Assembly (NCBI GenBank): GCA_945632055.1
Contig: CALZCU010000082.1
Location: forward strand, 1-5,638
Origin: an uncultured Ruminococcus sp.
GTDB lineage: Bacteria; Bacillota; Clostridia; Oscillospirales; Acutalibacteraceae
Reading direction: 5' to 3'
DNA length: 5,638 nucleotides
Of this stretch, positions 1 to 4,998 are shown piece after piece (within the stretch, counting starts at the first letter, position 1; every line of letters begins with the position of its first letter). The notes beneath the pieces are model-generated. The model ran no database searches. It was given only the letters and a program-made list of their open reading frames with translations, and was not told where the DNA came from. A program made the translations under genes and the position numbers.

Positions 1-136
1 TCAAAGTCATTACGGGTTTCTTTCTACTTTTCGTTGTTTAATTTTCAAGGTCCTAATTGTTCATCTTACACAATCAATCATCTTACTCTTTAGTTATGTT
101 TCACACTCTTCATAAGATTTTCTCTTGCGCGGAACA
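1..136 (-). other. Probable rRNA operon leader (start only, structural genes lie left of the window)
   Basis: Read on the minus strand, this stretch follows directly from a very strong promoter and has no ORF. Near its downstream end it contains GACCTTGAAAATTAAACAAC (around 32-52), which resembles the CTTTGAAAA(C/T)TAAACAA element seen in Firmicutes rRNA leaders and 16S-23S spacers. Seen: the promoter, the lack of coding and the motif. Inferred: a 16S gene begins just beyond position 1. A tRNA or another highly expressed stable RNA is the main alternative. Confidence 0.55.
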
Positions 137-142
137 TTGTCT

Positions 143-203
143 ATTATAATGCCTGATACTACAAAAGTCAAGCCTTTTTTTAAAATTTTTTAAAAAATTT
201 TTT
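143..203 (-). promoter_or_regulatory. Strong leftward sigma-A promoter with AT-rich UP-like element (rRNA type)
   Basis: On the minus strand the -35 is TTGACT (166-171) and the -10 is TATAAT (143-148), separated by exactly 17 bp. Immediately upstream, 175-203 is an unbroken 29-bp run of A and T in A-tract/T-tract blocks, as expected for an UP element bound by the RNA polymerase alpha C-terminal domain. Transcription would start near 136 and leave the window to the left. The combination of near-consensus hexamers, ideal spacing and UP-like tract is typical of rRNA promoters. Confidence 0.8.
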
Positions 204-282
204 CACTTGTGGTTTTATCGACTATATGTCTTGTTTTACACCATATATAGTGTTTTAGTTTTCCTGCAATTTCAACTTTCTA

Positions 283-311
283 TTGTAATTTCTCCGTTTC
301 TATTATAAAAT
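283..311 (+). promoter_or_regulatory. Candidate promoter for the zinc-ribbon membrane protein gene
   Basis: TTGTAA (283-288) and TAAAAT (306-311) are separated by 17 bp, with a predicted start near 318, about 35 nt before the ATG. Both hexamers deviate from consensus, and the surrounding sequence is AT-rich, so a chance match is possible. It is the best-placed candidate on this strand between the divergent rRNA-type promoter and the gene. Confidence 0.45.
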
Positions 312-352
312 AGGTATGTAATCAGCTAAACTTTGCGTTACGGAGGATAGGT

Positions 353-1405
353 ATGGAACAAATCAACCCTTATAGAAGAAACTGCGAGGTCATTACAAGC
401 TTCTTTTCAAAGTCTGTTTTTCTGATTTGCGGAATTGCACTTCTTGCATTTACGGCTTTCAAAATAACTTTCGCCGCTGTTCTCGGCAGCACTGACCTTG
501 ACTTTATCTGCGCTGTCGCAGGCTGTATTCTCCTGCTGTTTTTCTTTTCTGCAAAAAGCAAAAATCCTCAGACGAACCTCAGGCTTCCTGTTATGCTTAT
601 GAAAATTTTTTCCGTCATCGGGATTGTACTCAGCTCAGCTTTACTTATATATATAGCGTCATTCCTGCTCGGCAGAGTGATTTTTTCTGCCGACACGCTT
701 AACGCTTTCAAGATTTATTCATTGCTTTCTGACCGTTTGTCGGGATATTCCGCCAGGGTGATTTTTGCTTTTGGCACTGCACTTGCAGTCTTAGCCTTGA
801 TTTTGCTCCTTTTCTTTGTAGGATTGCTCCGCACCGCCTGCTCACTCGACAAAAGTCTTACCGACATTTACCTGCGGAGAAACGGCTCTTTTATGCTTGC
901 AGTAATCTCCGTAATTCTTTCCGCAGTCATAATTGTCGCTGTTATCGGTATATTTACTATTAATAATCTATCCATTCTGAAAGCTGTTCAGGCTAAGCAG
1001 TCAACCGTTGTGTGCGGGCTTGCCGCATATCTGGCTGTTTTTATTTCAACGGCAATTTCGGGATTTATGTACAGCTCGTACATAAAAAGAATTTCCACGA
1101 CAATAGAGGTCGGTTCGGCTGACATTGACGAGGAAAGCACTGACGAACCTGCTAAGGCGGCTTCAAATCAGCCTGTTTTTGCTGTCGGTCAGAGTGTTAC
1201 TCCTCATCCTGTGAGCTTCAATCCTCTGCCTGTGTTCAATACGGAAAGCGCCGATAAGAAAGCTTACGAAGCACCAAGGGACAATTTCCTTAGCCAAAAT
1301 CCGTATGCAAAGCCACAGAAAGCAACCACTAAGCGTTGCAGTAAATGCGGAAAGGAAAATCCTGCCGACAATTCATTTTGCGGCGGCTGTGGCTCAAAAA
1401 TTTAA
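353..1405 (+). CDS. Six-helix membrane protein with C-terminal zinc ribbon, function unknown
   Basis: 350 aa. The ATG is preceded by GGAGG (342-346) at a 6-nt spacing, which fixes the start. Six hydrophobic helices are visible at about residues 21-43, 50-66, 81-107, 134-158, 179-203 and 218-240. Basic residues near the N-terminus (RR at 8-9) and in the loops at about 67-76, 160-176 and 244-246 place both termini in the cytoplasm. Residues 250-326 are a polar linker, acidic at first (DIDEESTDE) and then rich in Pro, Ala and Asn. The last 22 residues form a CxxC-x10-CxxC zinc ribbon (C329, C332, C343, C346) of the short type often found at the ends of Firmicutes membrane proteins, followed by GSKI. 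I do not recognise a named family for the membrane part. It appears to be a single-gene unit, diverging from the presumed rRNA promoter and ending at its own hairpin terminator. A regulatory or scaffold role for the ribbon is only a guess. Confidence 0.85.
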   Translation: MEQINPYRRNCEVITSFFSKSVFLICGIALLAFTAFKITFAAVLGSTDLDFICAVAGCILLLFFFSAKSKNPQTNLRLPVMLMKIFSVIGIVLSSALLIYIASFLLGRVIFSADTLNAFKIYSLLSDRLSGYSARVIFAFGTALAVLALILLLFFVGLLRTACSLDKSLTDIYLRRNGSFMLAVISVILSAVIIVAVIGIFTINNLSILKAVQAKQSTVVCGLAAYLAVFISTAISGFMYSSYIKRISTTIEVGSADIDEESTDEPAKAASNQPVFAVGQSVTPHPVSFNPLPVFNTESADKKAYEAPRDNFLSQNPYAKPQKATTKRCSKCGKENPADNSFCGGCGSKI

Positions 1406-1421
1406 TCAAAATAATTATTAA

Positions 1422-1461
1422 AAAGCTGTCCGGAACAGACGAAATGTTCTCGGACAGCTTT
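1422..1461. terminator. Strong hairpin, probably a bidirectional terminator
   Basis: AAAGCTGTCCG (1422-1432) pairs perfectly with CGGACAGCTTT (1451-1461). The stem continues inside as GAACA (1433-1437) with TGTTC (1445-1449), with one bulged T and a 7-nt loop. Rightward, the stem runs into TTTGTTTATTCT, and it lies 16 nt after the stop codon of the zinc-ribbon gene. Leftward, the stem ends in CTTTTTAATAATTATT, a good U-tract for transcripts arriving from murF. This fits a shared terminator between convergent units. Confidence 0.85.
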
Positions 1462-1482
1462 GTTTATTCTATAGGAAATTGC

Positions 1483-1554
1483 TCGAAAACGGTCGGGCAA
1501 ATATGGTTTGTTAACATCAATCTGTCTGCTCGAATTGCGTGTCGAGGCATTCGA
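1483..1554. repeat. 72-bp direct repeat, copy 1
   Basis: Matches 1579-1650 at 64 of 72 positions with no gaps, at an offset of 96 bp. The longest identical blocks are AAACGGTCGGGCAAATA and a 24-bp block over 1526-1549 that contains two TCGA sites. It holds self-complementary segments: TCGGGCA (1493-1499) can pair with TGCTCGA (1527-1533), allowing one G-U pair. It lies between the terminator and the second copy, with no coding capacity of its own. Confidence 0.85.
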
Positions 1555-1578
1555 TTCTTTTACTTGAAAGAAAATCAA

Positions 1579-1650
1579 TCGGAAACGGTCGGGCAAATAA
1601 GACTTGATAACATCAACCTATCTGCTCGAATTGCGTGTCGAGGCACTCGA
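1579..1650. repeat. 72-bp direct repeat, copy 2, abutting the murF stop codon
   Basis: Second copy of the 1483-1554 unit, separated from it by a 24-bp non-repeated spacer (1555-1578). It ends exactly one base before the murF TAG (minus strand, 1653-1651). In this copy the apical segment TTGAT-AAC-ATCAA (1604-1616) is a perfect small hairpin nested inside the TCGGGCA/TGCTCGA stem. The pair would be transcribed as the 3' untranslated region of the murF operon before the hairpin at 1422-1461. The family is not recognised. Confidence 0.85.
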
Positions 1651-3000
1651 CTATAGTGACTTAAGAAATTCTGTTATTTCCTCAAAGTGCATTGAATGCG
1701 AAGCCTTTACAAGCACCGTATCGCCCTCGTTTATCAGCGCAGAAATTGCAGATTTGACCTGCTCGACCGTTTCAAACCACTCGCCGTCTGCGCCCTTTGC
1801 AAGCTCGGCCGCAAGAGGTCCTGCCGCAATGACAAGGTCAACGCCCTTTTCCTTTGCGTATTTTCCTGTTTCAAGGTGGAGCTTCAGCTCGTCTGCGCCA
1901 AGCTCCTTCATATCACCTAAAATTGCAACCTTTCTTCCCGAAAAGTTCACAAGCGTGTCGATTGAAGCCTTGACCGAGGTGGGGTTTGCATTGTAGCAAT
2001 CGTCAATAATTCTGATTTTGTCTGTATTAATCACATTTGCACGACTGCCGACAGTCTTGTAGGACTGCACACCGCTTATGAGCTGTTCATCACTCAGACC
2101 GAGCAGTCTGCCTGCCGCCACAGCAGCAAGCGCATTGCTGACCATATAACTGCCGATTGCAGGGATAGTAACCGCAAGCCTTTTATTTTCAAAGCAGAGC
2201 GTGCAGGAAATTCCACCCTCGCCGTTGTTTTCAATATCCTCGGCATAGTAATCGTTATCCGATGCAAAGCCGAAGAAAATCGGCTTTTTGCCATTTACAT
2301 CAGCAACCGTAAAGAGCTTGTCATCGTCGCCATTGAGAATGAACTCTGCATTATTTCGGGCAAATTTAAACATCTCCGTCTTTGCTTTCAGAACTCCGTC
2401 ACGGTCACCGAGATTTTCAAGGTGACAGCAACCGATTATCGTAAGCACACAGATTGTCGGCTGTACCATTTCGGAAAGCCTTGTCATTTCGCCGAAGTCG
2501 GAAATTCCCATTTCAATAACAGCCGCCTGTGTATCCTCAGGCATAGAAAGCAGAGTGAGCGGAACGCCAAGCTCGTTGTTGAGGTTGCCCTGAGTTTTGT
2601 GCGTCTTATATTTTTGTGACAGAACGGCATAGAGCATTTCCTTTGTCGAGGTTTTGCCGACACTTCCCGACACTCCCACTACGGGAATGTCAAACTTTTC
2701 ACGATATGCCTTTGCAATTTTCTTGACTGCTTCGAGCGTTGAGTCGACAAGGATATACGGCTTTGTGGGATTTCCGGGAGCTTTTTCGCAAATTGCGCAG
2801 ACTGCTCCGCTTTCAAAGCACTTCTCTATGTAGTCGTGACCGTCAACACGCTCGCCCTTTATTGCAAGGAAGAGCGAGCCGTCCTTAATCTGACGGCTGT
2901 CACGCTCAACAGAGGTGATTTCAATCTTCCTGTCGCTTTCGCTTCCCACGAATTTTCCTGAGCAGGAAAGCGCAATTTCTTCAAGTGTAAAACTTTTCAT
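1651..3000 (-). CDS. murF: UDP-N-acetylmuramoyl-tripeptide--D-alanyl-D-alanine ligase (MurF)
   Basis: 449 aa, the usual MurF length. This cytoplasmic ATP-dependent ligase adds D-Ala-D-Ala to UDP-MurNAc-tripeptide, the last soluble step of the muropeptide precursor. Visible parts: an N-terminal substrate domain (about 1-105) with TSVERDSRQI and the DGSLFLAIKGERVDGHDY segment; the P-loop GVSGSVGKTSTKE (109-121); GNLNNELGVPLTLL (138-151); VIEMGIS (161-167); HLENLGDRDGVLKAKTE (193-209), whose second AK lysine, K207, is at the position carbamylated in Mur ligases; and the C-terminal domain with DDCYNANPTSVKA (333-345), LGDMKELG (361-368) and KASHSMHFE (432-440). The combination with a preceding ddl, and the MurF-type KASxSM motif, separates it from MurE and MurC/D. 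ATG with GGAG at 6-nt spacing (3007-3010). It lies 15 nt after ddl and is the last gene of the operon. The residues before H193 are Cys-Cys (191-192), an unusual-looking detail without known consequence. Confidence 0.96.
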   Translation of the reverse strand: MKSFTLEEIALSCSGKFVGSESDRKIEITSVERDSRQIKDGSLFLAIKGERVDGHDYIEKCFESGAVCAICEKAPGNPTKPYILVDSTLEAVKKIAKAYREKFDIPVVGVSGSVGKTSTKEMLYAVLSQKYKTHKTQGNLNNELGVPLTLLSMPEDTQAAVIEMGISDFGEMTRLSEMVQPTICVLTIIGCCHLENLGDRDGVLKAKTEMFKFARNNAEFILNGDDDKLFTVADVNGKKPIFFGFASDNDYYAEDIENNGEGGISCTLCFENKRLAVTIPAIGSYMVSNALAAVAAGRLLGLSDEQLISGVQSYKTVGSRANVINTDKIRIIDDCYNANPTSVKASIDTLVNFSGRKVAILGDMKELGADELKLHLETGKYAKEKGVDLVIAAGPLAAELAKGADGEWFETVEQVKSAISALINEGDTVLVKASHSMHFEEITEFLKSL

Positions 3001-3015
3001 ATTATTCTCCGACTA

Positions 3016-4065
3016 TCAGCTAATTTCAACCGCATACTTTTTGAGTGAGATTTCAATGATTTTTTCGCAGAGGTCTGCGTAGTTCAGTCCCTCAACAGCC
3101 GCCTCCTGAGGAAGTAGGCTTGTCGGAGTCATACCCGGCAGAGTGTTTGCCTCAAGGCAGTAGGTCTGACCGCTTTCGTCAAGGAGGAAATCGATTCTTG
3201 CATAGCTGTCAAGATGGAGCGCATTGTACGCTTCGACAGCCGCTGTGCGGAGCTTTTTGTCCGTAGCCTCATCAATGTCAGCCGGACAAACCTCAACGGT
3301 TGCGCCTGCCTGATACTTTGATTCATAATCATAGAAGCCCGACTTGGGGATAATCTCAATCGGGGGAAGAGCCTTGCCGCCGAGGATTCCGACGGAAAAC
3401 TCTCTGCCCTTAACAAACTGTTCAACGACAATTTCATTTTCGTATCTGAAAGCGTCCTTCACAGCCTCGGCAAACTCGTCATAATTTGAAGCCTTTGCTA
3501 TTCCCACGCTTGAGCCACCTGTGCAGGGCTTGACAACGCAGGGGAAAATTCCCCAATTCTTTGCGTCCTCCTCGCTCTTAAACAGCTCGCCTATCGGTGT
3601 GCTGACTTTATTCTGGACAAGCACGCTCTTTGTAAGTCCCTTGTTCATTGCAAGAGCCGAGCCGAAATAGCCTGAGCCTGTGTACTTGATTCCGAGCAAG
3701 TCGAAAGCCGCCTGAACCTGTCCGTTTTCACCCTCGCCGCCGTGAAGCGCAAGGAAGGTTATGTCAGCCTCGGCGCAGATTTCAATTACATTTCTGCCGA
3801 AAAATCTGTCGGACTTGTCGAGTCTGTTCTCTTTTATATCGTCAATATCGGAAATATTCTTGCCTACTCCAGCCTTGTCGGTGAAGCTGTAGTTCTGCTT
3901 GAACAGTGCGTCAATATCGCAGATGTTATGCTCATAGCCTGTGAAAACATCGAGCAGTACAACCTCGTGACCTTTTTCACGCAGTGCGCCTGCAACAAGA
4001 AATCCCGATGATATTGACACATCACGCTCAGTGCTGAGTCCTCCTGCAAGTACAACAATTCTCAT
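3016..4065 (-). CDS. ddl: D-alanine--D-alanine ligase (Ddl)
   Basis: 349 aa from the chosen ATG. This ATP-grasp ligase joins two D-alanines to give the dipeptide used by MurF, the next gene. Motifs: STERDVS (11-17, with E13 as the N-terminal catalytic Glu); LHGGEGENGQVQAAFDLLG (107-125); KPCTGGSSVGI (179-189) in the ATP-grasp glycine-rich loop; FYDYESKY (244-251), where K250-Y251 matches the Lys-Tyr of D-Ala-D-Ala-specific enzymes, not the residues of VanA-type D-lactate ligases; and R290, D292, E305 and N307 with NTLPGMTPTS, the Mg and ATP site. It is longer than E. coli DdlB because of extra sequence at about 41-95, common in Firmicutes homologues. The start is the ATG at 4065-4063, with GGGGG (4074-4078) 8 nt upstream; an in-frame TTG at 4080 would place the ribosome site inside the gene. 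It begins 17 nt after the yjbQ-like gene, so it is co-transcribed. Its Lys-Tyr signature implies normal D-Ala-D-Ala termini. Confidence 0.96.
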   Translation of the reverse strand: MRIVVLAGGLSTERDVSISSGFLVAGALREKGHEVVLLDVFTGYEHNICDIDALFKQNYSFTDKAGVGKNISDIDDIKENRLDKSDRFFGRNVIEICAEADITFLALHGGEGENGQVQAAFDLLGIKYTGSGYFGSALAMNKGLTKSVLVQNKVSTPIGELFKSEEDAKNWGIFPCVVKPCTGGSSVGIAKASNYDEFAEAVKDAFRYENEIVVEQFVKGREFSVGILGGKALPPIEIIPKSGFYDYESKYQAGATVEVCPADIDEATDKKLRTAAVEAYNALHLDSYARIDFLLDESGQTYCLEANTLPGMTPTSLLPQEAAVEGLNYADLCEKIIEISLKKYAVEIS

Positions 4066-4082
4066 AAAATTTACCCCCAAAT

Positions 4083-4499
4083 TTATTCCCCGATTATTTT
4101 AATAAGAGCGTGTTTGCGGCGCTTGCCGTCAAGCTCGTAGTAGAAAATCTGCTCCCAGGTGCCGAAATCAAGCCTGCCGTCCGTTATTGCACAGACAACC
4201 TCTCTGCCCATAACGGTGCGCTTGAGATGAGCGTCTGCGTTGTCCTCAAAGCCGTTGTGAGCGTACATATCATAGGGCTTTTCGGGTGCAAGCTTTTCGA
4301 GCCAGCGTTCATAGTCGCCGTGCAGACCGCTTTCGTCGTCGTTTATGAAAACCGAAGCCGTTATGTTCATTGCATTGACAAGAACCAAGCCTTCCTTGAT
4401 TCCGCTTTCGTCAATTGCCTTCTGAACCTCCTCGGTTATGCGTATAATTTTTCTGCGCTGGGGAACATTGAACCACAGCTCCTTGCGATAGCTTTTCAT
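4083..4499 (-). CDS. yjbQ: YjbQ / UPF0047 family protein
   Basis: 138 aa, full length for this small single-domain family. Recognised by [14 protein letters not shown] (46-59), [20 protein letters not shown] (79-98), the [12 protein letters not shown] signature (108-119; the family pattern is GxLxLGTWQ) and the basic [14 protein letters not shown] tail. Some members of this cytoplasmic family show weak thiamine-phosphate synthase activity, but the physiological role is unsettled, so no reaction is assigned. H81 and H91 of the conserved cluster are present, whereas the position that is His in the HT(S/T)A motif of many members is Asn45 here. The ATG is the only possible start because an in-frame stop lies two codons upstream. 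Its ribosome site is poor: AGGAG (4513-4517) is 13 nt away. It is the first gene of the operon with ddl and murF (17-nt gap). Its presence there does not by itself show a cell-wall role. Confidence 0.9.
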   Translation of the reverse strand: MKSYRKELWFNVPQRRKIIRITEEVQKAIDESGIKEGLVLVNAMNITASVFINDDESGLHGDYERWLEKLAPEKPYDMYAHNGFEDNADAHLKRTVMGREVVCAITDGRLDFGTWEQIFYYELDGKRRKHALIKIIGE

Positions 4500-4508
4500 A
4501 TATTATAT

Positions 4509-4524
4509 CTAACTCCTAGCTCCT
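4509..4524. repeat. Short heptamer tandem repeat at the yjbQ ribosome binding site
   Basis: CTAACTC (4509-4515) and CTAGCTC (4516-4522) are two 7-bp units followed by a partial third, CTA. On the minus strand they yield two AGGAG sequences in a row, so the repeat itself supplies the Shine-Dalgarno-like sites of the yjbQ-like gene, at 13 and 20 nt from the ATG. Confidence 0.5.
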
Positions 4525-4535
4525 AAAAAACAGTT

Positions 4536-4613
4536 GTAGGGAACGGTCTTGACCGTTCCGATACCTTAATATGTTGGCTGTAATCCTGCGGAACGGTCAA
4601 GACCGTTCCCTAC
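4536..4613. repeat. REP-like doublet (REPIN/BIME architecture): two inverted GTAG-hairpin units
   Basis: The 25-bp sequence at 4536-4560 is the exact reverse complement of 4589-4613, with 28 bp between. Each arm is itself a near-perfect hairpin: GGAACGGTC-TT-GACCGTTCC (4540-4559) and GGAACGGTC-AA-GACCGTTCC (4590-4609), 9-bp stems with 2-nt centres. Each hairpin is preceded on its own strand by GTAG (4536-4539 on plus; 4613-4610 on minus). GTAG followed by a hairpin, arranged as an inverted pair, is the layout of REP sequences mobilised by Y1 (RAYT/IS200-like) transposases. No transposase is in the window, so it would be a non-autonomous copy. Membership of a genome-wide family is inferred. 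It lies inside the predicted leader of the yjbQ-ddl-murF operon. Confidence 0.8.
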
Positions 4614-4617
4614 GAGC

Positions 4618-4645
4618 ATTATTCATAAAACATTTTTATTGTCAA
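4618..4645 (-). promoter_or_regulatory. Candidate proximal promoter of the yjbQ-ddl-murF operon
   Basis: On the minus strand TTGACA (4640-4645, consensus) and AATAAT (4618-4623, one mismatch) are separated by 16 bp. The predicted start is near 4611, at the very edge of the REP-like doublet, so the transcript would begin with that element. CAATT-tgat-AATTG (4643-4656) overlaps the -35. Confidence 0.5.
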
Positions 4646-4646
4646 T

Positions 4647-4675
4647 TTGATAATTGCTTTATCTTTTATTATAAT
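4647..4675 (+). promoter_or_regulatory. Possible rightward promoter overlapping the leftward ones
   Basis: On the plus strand TTGATA (4647-4652) and TATAAT (4670-4675) have a 17-bp spacing. Transcription from about 4682 would run into the hairpin at 4722-4752, giving an RNA of about 75 nt, or antisense RNA to the 60-aa gene if it reads through. The sequence is very AT-rich and partly palindromic, so this may simply mirror the leftward promoter. Confidence 0.25.
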
Positions 4676-4696
4676 ATTTATTGCAGAGCATTTCAA
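4668..4696 (-). promoter_or_regulatory. Near-consensus distal promoter of the yjbQ-ddl-murF operon
   Basis: On the minus strand TTGAAA (4691-4696) and TATAAT (4668-4673, consensus) are separated by exactly 17 bp. The predicted start is near 4661, giving a leader of about 160 nt that contains the whole REP-like doublet. It lies just downstream of the terminator of the preceding unit, where an operon promoter is expected. Confidence 0.65.
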
Positions 4697-4721
4697 TTGT
4701 TATATTTTACAATAAAACAAC

Positions 4722-4752
4722 AACGCACACCGCAGATTTTGCGGTATGCGTT
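4722..4752 (-). terminator. Hairpin terminator after the 60-aa protein gene
   Basis: AACGCACACCGCA (4722-4734) pairs with TGCGGTATGCGTT (4740-4752) with one mismatch and a 5-nt loop. On the minus strand the stem is followed by GTTGTTTTATTG, a T-rich tract, and it starts 8 nt after the stop codon of the 60-aa gene. It separates this unit from the ddl operon promoters. The opposite side (TTTGCATTTGTTATT) is a weaker T-tract. Confidence 0.75.
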
Positions 4753-4760
4753 TGCATTTG

Positions 4761-4943
4761 TTATTCTTCTCTGATACCGTCTTTCTCCGAAGGCATAAAA
4801 GGATAAAGCTCCTCGTAGGCTGATATTTCCCCGTCCTCCGTAAGAGCAGACGGAATAAGCCCCGTACAGTCGTGCGCCGAACAGGCCTTCATCTCGCTGT
4901 CACGGATAACATCAATTAATTTGTCCTCAGGCTCTTTAGCCAC
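4761..4943 (-). CDS. Small hypothetical protein, 60 aa
   Basis: 60 aa, starting at GTG (4943-4941) with GAGGTG (4949-4954) 5 nt upstream, a good ribosome site that supports the unusual start. The protein is acidic, soluble and without a signal peptide. A basic/acidic N-terminal part (1-20) is followed by ACSAHDCTGLIPSA (20-33), then an acidic stretch ending in SAYEELYPFMP (41-51). C21, H24 and C26 are close enough to bind a metal or be redox active, but this is speculation. The CTGLIP...YEELYPF pattern seems familiar from small uncharacterised Clostridia proteins, without a function I can name. It follows the HAD hydrolase by 55 bp and is followed directly by a terminator, so it is the last gene of that unit. 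The hairpin right after the stop, the SD sequence and the ordered motif argue for a real gene. Confidence 0.72.
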   Translation of the reverse strand: MAKEPEDKLIDVIRDSEMKACSAHDCTGLIPSALTEDGEISAYEELYPFMPSEKDGIREE

Positions 4944-4998
4944 ACTCTCACCTCGCTTTATCTTATTTTATACAGCAAGGCGTAAAGGTATGCCTGTA

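Noticed and set aside
1483..1650. CRISPR-like repeat-spacer-repeat
   Set aside because: Only two copies, 72-bp units that differ at 8 positions, a 24-bp spacer, and no cas genes.
1345..1656. Plus-strand 103-codon frame through the terminator and both 72-bp repeats
   Set aside because: Its apparent internal protein repeat only reflects the DNA repeat, and it overlaps the zinc-ribbon coding end and the terminator.
1604..1996. Plus-strand 130-codon frame over the repeat and murF end
   Set aside because: Antisense shadow of murF; Ser/Pro/Ala-rich composition and no ribosome site.
3016..4065. VanA-type D-Ala-D-lactate ligase
   Set aside because: The ESKY segment has the Lys-Tyr of D-Ala-D-Ala ligases, and no vanH/vanX-like partner is present.
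4066..4080. Upstream TTG start for ddl (five extra residues)
   Set aside because: It would put the G-rich ribosome site inside the gene; the ATG at 4065 gives the usual MRIVVLAGG start with 8-nt spacing.
4110..4526. Plus-strand 138-codon frame opposite the yjbQ-like gene
   Set aside because: Antisense shadow of a well-supported family member.
4970..4998. Weak hairpin (ATACA...TGTAT, GGC...GCC) after the HAD gene as a terminator
   Set aside because: Asymmetric bulge, short stem and no T-tract; the 60-aa gene probably shares the transcript.
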